Positions 8,558-17,718 of a stretch of 64,000 nt of DNA are shown one piece after another. Below the pieces are notes generated by a model. It made no database searches. It saw nothing but the letters and a program-made list of their open reading frames with translations, and had not been told where the DNA came from. The DNA is from Rhodoferax sp. (GTDB lineage Bacteria; Pseudomonadota; Gammaproteobacteria; Burkholderiales; Burkholderiaceae_C), in contig NZ_JAUYQD010000038.1 in assembly GCF_030697375.1 (NCBI RefSeq), positions 160,302-224,301 on the forward strand. The letters are read 5' to 3'. The position numbers were made by a program, and so were the translations under genes. Positions within the stretch are counted from its first letter, which is position 1. The number at the start of each line of letters is the position of its first letter.

Positions 8558-10702
8558 TTAGTGCACCCGCATGCCCGCCTGCGCCCCGGCAAAGGGCTCC
8601 AGCACATAAATGCCGGGGGTGGCTTTTTCGTCCGCGTGGCTGGCGGCCAGCACCATGCCCTCGCTCATGCCGAATTTCATCTTGCGCGGCGCCAGGTTGG
8701 CCACCATCACGGTGAGCTTGCCGATGAGCTGCTCGGGCTGGTAGCTGCTGGCAATGCCGGAGAACACATTGCGGGTGGTGGGCTGGCCGTCGGAGTCTTT
8801 CTCGCCCACGTCCAGCGTCAGGCGCAGCAGCTTGGTGGAGCCTTCCACGGCTTCGCAGTTGATGATCTTGGCGATGCGCAGGTCGATCTTGGCGAAGTCG
8901 TCGATGCCAATGGTCGGCGCCAGCGCCTCGCCGCCCGGGGCGTTGGGGTCCACCGGCGTGGCGGGTACTGCTGCTTTTGCTATCTTTTTGGGAGCTGCTT
9001 GCGCAGGTTCTACAAGGGCTAGAGGCTCTTTTGGCTCGAAAAGTGCGTCCAGTTGCTCGGGCGTGACGCGTTGCATCAGGTGCTGGTAGGTGGCGATGGC
9101 GTCCACATCGGCGCTGGCATTCCAGTCTTGCATGCTGGTGCCGACAAAGCCTTGCACCGCGTTCGCCAGGGAGGGCAGCACCGGCGCCAAGTAGCGGGTC
9201 AGGGCCGCAAAGGTGTTGATCAGCACCGAACACACTTGGTGCAGCGCCTCGTTGTTGGCCGTGTCTTTGGCCAGGTCCCAGGGCTTGTTCTGGTCCACAT
9301 AGGCGTTGACCTTGTCGGCCAGCAGCATGATCTCGCGGGTGGCCTTGCCAAATTCGCGGGCGTCGTAGAGCTGGGCCAGGGTGTCGGCCGAACCGCGCAC
9401 CTCGGCCAGCAGGGCCGTGCCTTGCGCGCCAAAGGCATGGGTGAGCTGGCCGTCGAAGCGCTTGGTCAGAAAACCCGCCGCCCGTGATGCGATATTCACA
9501 AACTTACCAATCAAATCACTGTTGACCCGCGCCATGAAGTCGTCGGCGTTGAAGTCGATGTCTTCGTTGCGGGCCGAGAGCTTGGCCGCCAGGTAGTAGC
9601 GCAGCCACTCGGGGTTCATCCCCAGGCTCAGGTACTTGAGCGGGTCCAGGCCGGTGCCGCGGCTCTTGCTCATTTTTTCGCCGTTGTTCACGGTCAAGAA
9701 GCCGTGCACAAACACGTTGTCCGGTGTCTTGCGGCCGCTGAAATGCAGCATGGCGGGCCAGAACAGGGTGTGGAAAGTGACGATGTCCTTGCCAATGAAG
9801 TGGTACTGCTCCAGGTCCGGGTTGGCCATGTAGGCAGCGTAGTCCAGGCCGCGCTTTTCCAGCAGGTTTTTCAATGAGGCCAGGTAGCCCACGGGCGCGT
9901 CCAGCCACACATAGAAGTATTTGCCCGGTGCGTCGGGGATCTCGATGCCGAAGTACGGCGCGTCGCGGGAGATGTCCCAGTCGCCCAGGCCTTCGCTCTT
10001 GGAGCCGTCGGGGTTGGTGCGGACGGAGAACCATTCCTTGATCTTGTTGGCCACCTCGGGCTGCAGCTTGCCGTCCTGGGTCCACTTCTCCAAAAATTCG
10101 ACGCAGCGCGGGTCTGACAGCTTGAAGAAAAAGTGTTCGGAATTTTTGAGTTCGGGCTTGGCGCCTGAGAGAACCGAAAACGGGTTGATCAGGTCGGTGG
10201 GCGCGTAGACCGAGCCGCACACTTCGCAGTTGTCGCCGTACTGGTCCAAAGCGTGGCACTTGGGGCACTTGCCCTTGATGTAGCGGTCGGGCAAAAACAT
10301 GTTCTTCTCGGGGTCGAAGAACTGCTCAATAGTTTTGGTTTCGATCAGCGAGCCATCGGCGCGGTCGCGCAGGTCGCGGTAAATCTGGCGGGCCAGTTCG
10401 TGGTTTTCGGGGGCGTCGGTGCTGTGCCAGTTGTCAAAACTGATGTGAAAACCGTCCAGGTACTGCTTGCGGCCTGCGGCGATGTCGGCGACGAACTGCT
10501 GTGGCGTTTTGCCCGCCTTCTCGGCCGCAATCATGATGGGCGCGCCGTGCGTGTCGTCCGCACCCACAAAATCGACCGCGTTGCCCCGCATGCGCTGGAA
10601 ACGCACCCAGATATCGGCCTGGATGTATTCCATGATGTGGCCGATGTGGAAGTTTCCGTTGGCGTAGGGCAGGGCGGTGGTGACGAAGAGTTGGCGTGGC
10701 AT
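8558..10702 (-). CDS. metG: Methionyl-tRNA synthetase with an unusual repeat-derived linker
   Basis: This 714-residue class I synthetase charges tRNA-Met. The ATP-binding HIGH motif appears in [11 protein letters not shown] and the KMSKS motif in [12 protein letters not shown] zinc knuckle of two CxxC pairs (CPKC and CEVC) follows the connective peptide. The C-terminal 110 residues are the EMAP II-like dimerisation and tRNA-binding domain ([12 protein letters not shown]). Between the anticodon-binding domain and that domain is a low-complexity linker containing [19 protein letters not shown]. This linker is encoded by a copy of the interspersed repeat at 8973-9034. The gene is divergent from the Sel1 gene at 10785. 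Confidence 0.97.
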   Translation of the reverse strand: MPRQLFVTTALPYANGNFHIGHIMEYIQADIWVRFQRMRGNAVDFVGADDTHGAPIMIAAEKAGKTPQQFVADIAAGRKQYLDGFHISFDNWHSTDAPENHELARQIYRDLRDRADGSLIETKTIEQFFDPEKNMFLPDRYIKGKCPKCHALDQYGDNCEVCGSVYAPTDLINPFSVLSGAKPELKNSEHFFFKLSDPRCVEFLEKWTQDGKLQPEVANKIKEWFSVRTNPDGSKSEGLGDWDISRDAPYFGIEIPDAPGKYFYVWLDAPVGYLASLKNLLEKRGLDYAAYMANPDLEQYHFIGKDIVTFHTLFWPAMLHFSGRKTPDNVFVHGFLTVNNGEKMSKSRGTGLDPLKYLSLGMNPEWLRYYLAAKLSARNEDIDFNADDFMARVNSDLIGKFVNIASRAAGFLTKRFDGQLTHAFGAQGTALLAEVRGSADTLAQLYDAREFGKATREIMLLADKVNAYVDQNKPWDLAKDTANNEALHQVCSVLINTFAALTRYLAPVLPSLANAVQGFVGTSMQDWNASADVDAIATYQHLMQRVTPEQLDALFEPKEPLALVEPAQAAPKKIAKAAVPATPVDPNAPGGEALAPTIGIDDFAKIDLRIAKIINCEAVEGSTKLLRLTLDVGEKDSDGQPTTRNVFSGIASSYQPEQLIGKLTVMVANLAPRKMKFGMSEGMVLAASHADEKATPGIYVLEPFAGAQAGMRVH
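8973..9034 (+). repeat. Interspersed Comamonadaceae-type repeat, in-frame copy inside metG
   Basis: The plus strand carries the repeat landmarks in order: gcttttgctatc, gagctgcttgcgca, then acaagggctagaggc. The same order occurs in intergenic copies at 30520, 56154 and 63638. Here it lies within metG and is read on its complement without stops, adding about 20 residues to the linker before the tRNA-binding domain. Compared with intergenic copies, the small gctat...atagc stem is degraded to gctat...gagc. Confidence 0.75.
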
Positions 10703-10714
10703 GGGGGCAGGGCT

Positions 10715-10756
10715 TTCTAGAGACAGCCCCGATTTTAATCGGGCCTCCCTCTAGAA
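10715..10756. promoter_or_regulatory. Nested inverted repeats in the metG / Sel1 divergent spacer
   Basis: An outer pair ttctagag (10715-10722) and ctctagaa (10749-10756) encloses an inner perfect stem cccgatt (10728-10734) and aatcggg (10737-10743) with a two-base loop. It sits 13 bases upstream of the metG start and 28 bases before the Sel1-gene start, so it overlaps at least one promoter. Role unknown: operator or 5' UTR hairpin. Confidence 0.4.
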
Positions 10757-10784
10757 TGCCCGGAAGATAAAAAGGGAGGTTGGG

Positions 10785-12248
10785 ATGTGGAAAAAAATAT
10801 GGATGATGGGTTTCTTGTTTCTGGCCTGCTTGGCACAGGCGCAAGAGCAGAAATTTAGCTGTGAAGAGTTGTGGCGGAGCCTCCCTGCGGGCACGCAGTT
10901 CGATGGCGTCAATATCGAGCAGCGACTGGCGGCATTGCCTTCAAATGCAGAGAATTGGGGTTTTGAAGGACTCATGCGGATTTGTGGGGTGGGCCTACCC
11001 ATGGACTTCGGTAAGGGCTTGGCACTATTGGAGCGTGCAGCGCTAGCCGGGAACAAAGATGCAATCAGCTTATTGCTTGTAGGGTATACAACGGGCCAAC
11101 TCGGTTTTCCAAAAGATGTACCAATCGCGCTGAAGTGGCTGAGGTTTGGCGCCGAAAACGGCGACCCGGCGTTGCAGAAGGCGCTGGGTGAAGCGTCGCT
11201 ATCTGGGGAGTTGGGGCCAGTGGACCGCGCGAACGCAGAACGCTGGCTTACCAAGGCGGCGGCCAGTGGGTATGGCCCGGCCATGGCCGCACTGGGCTGG
11301 TTGTATTTCGATTCCAAGCGGTATGACTTGGCCTTGCCTTGGTTGCGATTGGCCGCAGCGGGAGGCAATGCAGAAGTCTACGATTTACTGGTTTGGATAT
11401 ACACAGAAGGGAAGGGGGTTCCCGTAGATGAAAAGCAGGCCTTCCATTGGGCTCAGCTGGCGGTGGACCAGGGGTCGCTTCAGGCCTACCAACGGATGGA
11501 AGGGCTGGTAGCCCAATTTCGGGGCGGTCAGGAGGAGGCTGTGAAATGGCTTCGCAAGGCGGCAGATTCAGGTTCGGCGAACGCACAGTATCTGCTTGGT
11601 GATGCCTACGAGGTGGGCGTGGGAGTTGCCAAAGACGAAATGCAGGCAGAGCATTGGTGGGCCAAGGCCGCTGCTGCGGGTTCTGCGGCGGGGCGCGCCA
11701 AGGTCGAGAGTCGTGCAAAGTGGCGTCAACAAGCTGCGGACCGTGAGCAAGAAGCATTGCGGATACGCGAGGCTGCCAAGGACGGCACGGCCAAATCGCA
11801 GCTCAATCTGGCCCGTTATTTGGATAAATGGGGTAGCCAGAAGGACTCCGTTGAAGCCTATCGGCAGGCGATTCAGTTGGGTAGTTTGAATGCCCTGGTG
11901 GAGCTAGGGTCCAAGCTGGTTTACGCTGATCGCGGCGATGCAATGCGGCAAGAGGGGGTCCAATTGGTACAGCAGGCCGCCGCGCAAAAACACAGGGATG
12001 CGGTGCTGTGGCTCATGCGTGCCTACCTGGATGGTAGCGTGGTGCCGCGCAACCTGGTTGTCGCCTATGCGCTGGATGTGTTGGTGACCACCGACGCAAG
12101 CCAATTGGAACAGTCGCTGCAAAACTACCACGCGTCCTTCGATGAGCCGTTGACAGCCAAGGAACTGGCGCGAGCGCAGCAATTGGCGCGGGTGTTGTCC
12201 CAACCCGGCAACTTTTTGATTGCGCTGAACGCGGCCCTTGCGCAGTGA
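10785..12248 (+). CDS. Exported Sel1-repeat protein
   Basis: The 487-residue protein begins with a cleavable signal peptide (MWKKIWMMGFLFLACLAQAQ), so it is exported to the periplasm. Divergent Sel1-like repeats (alpha/alpha solenoid, 36-residue period) follow, for example LKWLRFGAENGDPALQKALGEA, AVKWLRKAADSGSANAQYLLGDAYEVG and EHWWAKAAAAG. Sel1 proteins usually act as scaffolds. The end, VVAYALDVLVTT...LSQPGNFLIALNAAL, resembles the end of the second Sel1 protein at 56200, suggesting a shared C-terminal cap. A good ribosome-binding site (aaagggagg) precedes the ATG. It is the first of four exported-protein genes on this strand. Confidence 0.82.
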   Translation: MWKKIWMMGFLFLACLAQAQEQKFSCEELWRSLPAGTQFDGVNIEQRLAALPSNAENWGFEGLMRICGVGLPMDFGKGLALLERAALAGNKDAISLLLVGYTTGQLGFPKDVPIALKWLRFGAENGDPALQKALGEASLSGELGPVDRANAERWLTKAAASGYGPAMAALGWLYFDSKRYDLALPWLRLAAAGGNAEVYDLLVWIYTEGKGVPVDEKQAFHWAQLAVDQGSLQAYQRMEGLVAQFRGGQEEAVKWLRKAADSGSANAQYLLGDAYEVGVGVAKDEMQAEHWWAKAAAAGSAAGRAKVESRAKWRQQAADREQEALRIREAAKDGTAKSQLNLARYLDKWGSQKDSVEAYRQAIQLGSLNALVELGSKLVYADRGDAMRQEGVQLVQQAAAQKHRDAVLWLMRAYLDGSVVPRNLVVAYALDVLVTTDASQLEQSLQNYHASFDEPLTAKELARAQQLARVLSQPGNFLIALNAALAQ

Positions 12249-12303
12249 ACGCGAAGATCGCTTTTCCCGTTTTGGACCGGACGATTTGTTAGTGGAGTGA
12301 TGG

Positions 12304-14265
12304 ATGCATATTCTTTTTCGCGGTTTTTTTCTTGTGTTTTTTTCGTGCTTGGTGCCCATTGCGGGGGCTGCGACGGCGGCGGACTTCAAAATCGTTGCGG
12401 TGCCCGGGTGGGTCCAGACGGTTGCTTCCGAAAACGATGCGCCCATTCCAGAGGAAAAGCAAAGCGCTGGCATGTCCTACTTGCTGCTGGATCGGCAGAT
12501 CTTTGTCAAAGGGAATGACAAGCAGGCCTATAGCCACATGGCTGTGAAAGTGCAGAACGAAAGTGGGCTGGAAAGAGCGGCCCGTATCGAAATTGAATTC
12601 GACCCTTCCTACCACGCCTTGCAACTGCATTACGTGAATATTGTCAGGGGTGAAAAAGTCATTTCCAAACTCACGGCCAAGGCGGTGCAGGTGCTGCAAC
12701 GCGAGAAGTCGCTGGAGTACCAGATTTACGACGGAACCAAAACCGCGAATCTAATTTTGGATGACGTGCGCGTCGGTGACGTTGTGGAATACGCCTATAC
12801 CCGGCGTGGAAGCAATCCCGTTTTCGGCGGAAAGCACTACGGACAGATGGATTTGCAGTGGGGCTTTCCGGTGCAAAAGCTCTATGCACGCATCGTCACG
12901 GAGCCAGGGCGCGATCCAGCGATTCGCCTGGTGAACACGCGGCAGGAGGCCACGGTGCGTAGGGTGGGGGGCATGCAGTCTTACGAGTGGAGCTTGTCCA
13001 ACGTTGAGGGGCTCAGTTTCAAAGACGACACTCCGCGTTGGTTTGATCCTTATGCCAGTATCCAGTGGAGTGATTTCCAAACATGGCAGGCGGTGGTGCA
13101 GTGGGCGGTTCCCCTGTACAAGACACCATCGTCGTTGAGCAAGGAATTGCAGGAGGAAGTTGAGCGCATCAAGGCCGCCACGACCTCTGCCGGTGAACGG
13201 ACTGTGGAGGTCTTGCGATTTGTTCAAAAAAATGTGCGCTATCTGGGTGTGGAGGTCGGTGCCGGCTCCCATGCGCCAACACAACCTGATGTGGTCATGG
13301 CGCGGCGGTTTGGCGATTGCAAAGACAAGACCTTGCTGACCTTGACTCTACTCAAGGCTTTGGGGATTGAAGCCCACCCTGCCCTGGTTAATTCCAAAGT
13401 CAGAATGGGCATTCGTGAGTATCTGGCAATGCCTGGGGCGTTTGACCATGTGATTGTCCGTGTCAAATTGGATGGTGGCACCTACTGGCTCGACCCTACG
13501 CGACCTGCGCAAATGGGGATGCTTGAGAGCATTTCACAGCCAAATTTCGGCTATGCCCTGGTACTGGAGTCGGGGGAGTCGGCTTTAACTCCGATGGAGC
13601 CTGGGTCTGCTGCGCTGTATACCCGCCGGGTGATTTCGGTGCTGGATATGCGTGGGGGCTTGAAAATCCCGATTCCCTTCACGGTGACCTCCACTCTGGA
13701 AGGGGGCAGTGCCGAGCAACTGCGTTCTATTTTGGCCAAAGAGTCACGTGAGGAATACCAAAAGCATCTGGTCAACTACTTTGCCCGCTATTACCCGGAT
13801 ATCGTGGTGGACCGCCCTTATGAGGTGGTGGACAACAAGGCGACCAATCAGATCCTCTTGACCGAGTATTACCGGCTCACGGATTTTTGGAAAAAGGCGA
13901 AAGATGAACAAATGGAGGGCTACGTAGCCAGCCCGGACGTTAACGACTACCTGCGTGCTCCGCAAAACACGGTGCGCACCGAGCCCCTCGCGCTGTACCA
14001 CCCCATCGATATCCGGCAAACCACGCTTGTTCAGGTGCCTGCGTCCTGGAAATTGAAGGCCGGCACTTCGGAAATTAAGGACACCGTGTTTTTCGTGGAA
14101 AGTTCTGCCGCGGTCAAGCCAGGCCTTTTGACATTGGTGGACACCTACCGCAGCCTGTCAGATGCTGTGGAATCGCAAGCCCTGCCCACGTATCTGTCCA
14201 ATGCCAAGAAGGCCAGAAATATGCTGGGTTACACCTTGTCGCGGTCTGCGAACGACGCGGAGTAG
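12304..14265 (+). CDS. Exported DUF3857 / transglutaminase-like protein
   Basis: The 653-residue protein has a signal peptide ending near AGAATA. Residues about 50-240 form a DUF3857 domain, with YDGTKTANLILDDVRVGDVVEY. A transglutaminase-like domain follows with a complete papain-type triad: Cys339 in RRFGDCKDKT, His382 in FDHV and Asp397 in YWLDPT. The rest is beta-rich and unassigned. Such proteins are periplasmic. The chemistry is unproven but could be peptide or amide bond cleavage or crosslinking. It follows the Sel1 gene by 55 bases and is followed by the DUF3142 gene 22 bases on. Confidence 0.85.
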   Translation: MHILFRGFFLVFFSCLVPIAGAATAADFKIVAVPGWVQTVASENDAPIPEEKQSAGMSYLLLDRQIFVKGNDKQAYSHMAVKVQNESGLERAARIEIEFDPSYHALQLHYVNIVRGEKVISKLTAKAVQVLQREKSLEYQIYDGTKTANLILDDVRVGDVVEYAYTRRGSNPVFGGKHYGQMDLQWGFPVQKLYARIVTEPGRDPAIRLVNTRQEATVRRVGGMQSYEWSLSNVEGLSFKDDTPRWFDPYASIQWSDFQTWQAVVQWAVPLYKTPSSLSKELQEEVERIKAATTSAGERTVEVLRFVQKNVRYLGVEVGAGSHAPTQPDVVMARRFGDCKDKTLLTLTLLKALGIEAHPALVNSKVRMGIREYLAMPGAFDHVIVRVKLDGGTYWLDPTRPAQMGMLESISQPNFGYALVLESGESALTPMEPGSAALYTRRVISVLDMRGGLKIPIPFTVTSTLEGGSAEQLRSILAKESREEYQKHLVNYFARYYPDIVVDRPYEVVDNKATNQILLTEYYRLTDFWKKAKDEQMEGYVASPDVNDYLRAPQNTVRTEPLALYHPIDIRQTTLVQVPASWKLKAGTSEIKDTVFFVESSAAVKPGLLTLVDTYRSLSDAVESQALPTYLSNAKKARNMLGYTLSRSANDAE

Positions 14266-14287
14266 CTGGAATTTTTCAAGGACTTGT

Positions 14288-15004
14288 TTGCCGAAACTCT
14301 CTTGGCCTTGCACGGCCGCAATCTTGGCTTTGGCACTCTCGCTGTGTTGGCCTGCTGCGCACGCCGCTGACATTCCCTGGATATGGCATTCCAGCGACGC
14401 GCCCGCACAGGCGCAGGAAATGGCGGTGTTGTTGGACCACTTGCAGTTGTCTGGTGATGGCATCGAGATTCGGCTGCGCAAAAAAATGCTGCTGGTCGAC
14501 CCAGCGACCCGGGTTACGCCGGTGGTGCATGTGCAATCCGATGCCAAAAACATGCCGCGTTTGGGCTCGCGTCAGACCGAGGCCATCGCCCGGGCCGTGC
14601 TAGCGGCGAGCCTGCGCTCTACGTCGGGCTGGGTGCAACTGGATTTTGAGGCGCTGGAGAGCCAGAGGGACTATTACGTTCGCCTGGTCTCCACATTGCG
14701 CAGTCGCATTGCGCCTTCCATCAAACTCAGCGTGACCGTCATGGCGGGGTGGTGCGCGCACCAGGGCTTGCTCGCACAATTGCGCGCAGACGAAGTGGTG
14801 CCTATGTTTTTTCACATGGGTCCGCAGGCCGATGCGTACAGGGCGCGCTTGCAGCGCACGCCAGAGCAGTTCGACCCACGCTGTCGACAGCAGGCTGCGG
14901 GCTTTGCGGTGCAAGAAGAACCTGCTTTGGAGGTGCAGCGGCGCTATGAGCGCCGCTACTGGTTTAACTACCAAGCCTGGAACAATTTTTCAATGGGAGA
15001 GTGA
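14288..15004 (+). CDS. Exported DUF3142-family protein (TTG start)
   Basis: No ATG fits: the open frame overlaps the previous gene, and the stretch before 14288 is not plausible protein. The TTG at 14288 is preceded by aagga at 14278-14282 with five bases of spacing. It yields MPKLSWPCTAAILALALSLC followed by WPAAHA, a clean signal peptide. The 238-residue product contains STSGWVQLDFEALESQRDYY, IKLSVTVMAGWC and DEVVPMFFHMG, which I recognise as DUF3142, a predicted TIM-barrel-like family of unknown function. The stop is one base from the next ATG, so the two genes are tightly coupled. Confidence 0.75.
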   Translation: MPKLSWPCTAAILALALSLCWPAAHAADIPWIWHSSDAPAQAQEMAVLLDHLQLSGDGIEIRLRKKMLLVDPATRVTPVVHVQSDAKNMPRLGSRQTEAIARAVLAASLRSTSGWVQLDFEALESQRDYYVRLVSTLRSRIAPSIKLSVTVMAGWCAHQGLLAQLRADEVVPMFFHMGPQADAYRARLQRTPEQFDPRCRQQAAGFAVQEEPALEVQRRYERRYWFNYQAWNNFSMGE

Positions 15005-15005
15005 T

Positions 15006-17714
15006 ATGCGTTTGCAACAGTATGCGATGGCGGGCCTGGGTTTGAGCGGGGCTTTGCTTCTGGGGGTGGCGTGGGCGGCGCAGAAGGATGTGCCGACTGT
15101 TTACCGTGACAACGCAGAAACCAGGGACAGCTTTGTGCAGCGTGCCGAACCGGATTTGCACCACACCAAGCTATTCAAGTTGGGGCAACTGGGAGTGCTG
15201 GTTCCCAGCTATGGGCGTGAGCCCTTGTTTCTGGCCTACCGTGCCATGGTGCTTGGGCGTGCCGGGGTCGAAAAGCAAGCGGCAGACACGCCGCGCCCCG
15301 TTTCTGAGTCCGAAGACATCACGGGTGGAATGGCGGTCTGGCTGGACGCTCGGGCTACGGTGATCCAGACGCCTCCAGCGCAAGCATTGGTACAAGAACA
15401 CAATTTTGGGGGGCAGGCTTACGGCTCGTATTTGAATTGTGGCAACGCTGCGTTCAACTTTGCTGCGGAGACCTTGCAGACCCTGAAAACCAATAAAAAA
15501 GTGGACAAGCCCGCATTGGAGGCCTGGGTGGCTGCGCAAGACACGGTGTTTGCGCTGTGCGGCAATGAGGGCACAGATGCCGGTGTGCCCCGCACCATTC
15601 CGGCGGAACTGGGGGCCGGCACGCCCCTGTATCTGCGCCAACTGCGCCAATACCAGGTTGCGGCGGCCTATTTTTATGCCGAAAATTACAGCGAGGCCGT
15701 GCGCCGCTTTGATGAAATTGCCGCCATCAAGGTCCATCCCCTGCGGGCGTGGGCAAGCCATGCTGCCATGCGCGCCTTGCTGCGCTCGGCCAGCCTGGAC
15801 CGCTCCTTCATGCAGCGCATTGGTGCAATCAAAAACAGCAGCGAACCGCCCGCAAACAAGGTCGTGGCCATGGACAGCGCCAACACCGAAAACCAGCGCA
15901 ACATGCAGCGTGTGTTCGATCAAATCGCTGCACGCTCCAAAGCCATATTGGCCGACAAAACCTTGGCCAACATCCATCTGCCTGCAAACCGACTGGTAAA
16001 ACAGGCGGCGCTGATGATTGTTCCCAACCAGGTGTACAGCGAACTCAGCGCGGCGCTGGGGCGCTTTGACAAAGACGTCGACAGCAGCGGCGAACTGGAC
16101 GATTGGCGCATTTTGGGCGACCAGTTGTTCGATTGGGGTTGGAATGCGGACCTCATCGCCCAACTGCGTGGGCAATATGCGTATTTCGACTGGATTCGCA
16201 CTGTGCAAGGCTGCACGGACAACCCGCGGTCTCCCAATTTTTCTGGCCGATGTGAGCAGGAAAACATACACGCCTTGGAGCTATGGAAATCCAGCCGCAG
16301 CCGGGCATGGCTGGTGGCCACGTTGATGACAGCCCGTAGCCTGACACCGCCGATAGAGGAGGCCTTGGAGGCCGCCCAACAAGTCAACAGCCAAGAAATG
16401 GAGTATTTGACCCTGCGCTACTACATGGCCCGATTGCTGCGCCAGGCGGGTCGGTATGAGCCAGCCCGCGTGCTGGTCGAGCAGGTGCTGAGCGGAGCCG
16501 GGCGCCAAATTCCCCGCGAGCTGTTGAAAAATACCGCCAGCGCCAACAGCCTGTTTCAGCAAGAGGGTTTGGCGCTGGCTAAAAACGACGCACAAGCCGT
16601 GCCGTTTTTGCTGCGCGATGCGGCGCGGCGCCTGGGTGCAGACGGTGACGAACTGCTGAACCGCCGCCTGTCGTCCGAAGACCTGCTGCGATGGGCCCAA
16701 ATCCCCGGTGTGGACGCCAACTTGCGCCACCAATTGCTGGTCGCCAGTTGGTGGCGTGCCGACCTGGTTGAAAACGCGCCCGTGGCTGAAAAGGCGGCAC
16801 GCCACGTTGCGGATCTGCAATCGAATCTGCGGGACGCGGCCACCAGCTATTTGAAGATCAATGATGTGCAAGAACGGCATTATTTTCTGGCCAGGATGGC
16901 CCTTGCGTACCGCATCTCTCCGCAGGTATTTTTGATCAGCAAAGACTTTGCGGGGCGTCGCAAACCCGGTGCGGCCGACTTCTGGTGTTCCTTTGCCAGC
17001 GAGGATTTCAAGACGCAAGCACGCCTCCAACGGGTGCCTGTGGATACCCGCGAGCTGAGCATGAACCCCGCGGCGCGCGACAAGGAACTGGCCAAATTAC
17101 GCAGCCTCGGCAGTGGGGCGGACTGGATGGCGCGTGTGGCCCTGGGCCGTGCCAAAACACAGGCGATGGACGCCACCCTGCAAGCCATGCTGGACGCGGT
17201 GGTGAAATCGGAAGCGCTGAACTGCACCAGTGCCGAGGCGGACAGCTTGGTTCAAGCAGCCAAACAAGCGTTGGCCAACGTGCCGGCTAACAACGGGCGT
17301 GTGGTCACCGAAGCCGAAGTGCGGGCGGTGTACGAAAAGTACAAAAGCGGGAATGCCGGAAAGACGGAATACCACGCGTCGCACATCTTGCTCAAATCCG
17401 AATCCGAGGCGCTTGCTGCCTTAGGCAGTATTCAAAGCGGCACCAGCTTTGAAGAGACTGCCAGGAAGCAATCCATCGATGGCAGTTCCGCCAAAAACGG
17501 AGGCGATCTGGGTTGGCAATTGGCGGAAACCTATGTCAAACCGTTTGAGAACGCCCTGCGCTCCCTGGGCGCGCCGGGGCTCTTGCCCCAGCCCGTCAAA
17601 ACGCCTTTTGGCTGGCATGTGATTCGGGTGCAGGGCATGCGGCCATTTGCTTTGCCTGGCTTCGAAGAAGTCCGCGCGTCCATTGAAAAGGAATTGCGCA
17701 AACAGCCGAAGTGA
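15006..17714 (+). CDS. Large exported protein with C-terminal PpiC (parvulin) rotamase domain
   Basis: The ATG at 15006 lies one base after the DUF3142 stop with a gggaga ribosome-binding site. The product is 902 residues. A signal peptide or anchor (MAGLGLSGALLLGVAWAAQ) is followed by about 750 residues that look alpha-helical and repeat-like (YFYAENYSEAVRRFDEIAAI, LRYYMARLLRQAGRYEPARV) and match no family I can name. Residues about 788-895 are a PpiC-type peptidyl-prolyl isomerase: YHASHILLKSESEAL, SSAKNGGDLGWQ and PVKTPFGWHVIRVQG. This architecture suggests a periplasmic chaperone or scaffold. It ends a four-gene run of exported proteins. Confidence 0.8.
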   Translation: MRLQQYAMAGLGLSGALLLGVAWAAQKDVPTVYRDNAETRDSFVQRAEPDLHHTKLFKLGQLGVLVPSYGREPLFLAYRAMVLGRAGVEKQAADTPRPVSESEDITGGMAVWLDARATVIQTPPAQALVQEHNFGGQAYGSYLNCGNAAFNFAAETLQTLKTNKKVDKPALEAWVAAQDTVFALCGNEGTDAGVPRTIPAELGAGTPLYLRQLRQYQVAAAYFYAENYSEAVRRFDEIAAIKVHPLRAWASHAAMRALLRSASLDRSFMQRIGAIKNSSEPPANKVVAMDSANTENQRNMQRVFDQIAARSKAILADKTLANIHLPANRLVKQAALMIVPNQVYSELSAALGRFDKDVDSSGELDDWRILGDQLFDWGWNADLIAQLRGQYAYFDWIRTVQGCTDNPRSPNFSGRCEQENIHALELWKSSRSRAWLVATLMTARSLTPPIEEALEAAQQVNSQEMEYLTLRYYMARLLRQAGRYEPARVLVEQVLSGAGRQIPRELLKNTASANSLFQQEGLALAKNDAQAVPFLLRDAARRLGADGDELLNRRLSSEDLLRWAQIPGVDANLRHQLLVASWWRADLVENAPVAEKAARHVADLQSNLRDAATSYLKINDVQERHYFLARMALAYRISPQVFLISKDFAGRRKPGAADFWCSFASEDFKTQARLQRVPVDTRELSMNPAARDKELAKLRSLGSGADWMARVALGRAKTQAMDATLQAMLDAVVKSEALNCTSAEADSLVQAAKQALANVPANNGRVVTEAEVRAVYEKYKSGNAGKTEYHASHILLKSESEALAALGSIQSGTSFEETARKQSIDGSSAKNGGDLGWQLAETYVKPFENALRSLGAPGLLPQPVKTPFGWHVIRVQGMRPFALPGFEEVRASIEKELRKQPK

Positions 17715-17718
17715 GCTG

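Noticed and set aside
7905..9233. 442-codon minus-strand frame across DUF1275 and metG
   Set aside because: It is out of frame with both clear genes and has shadow composition.
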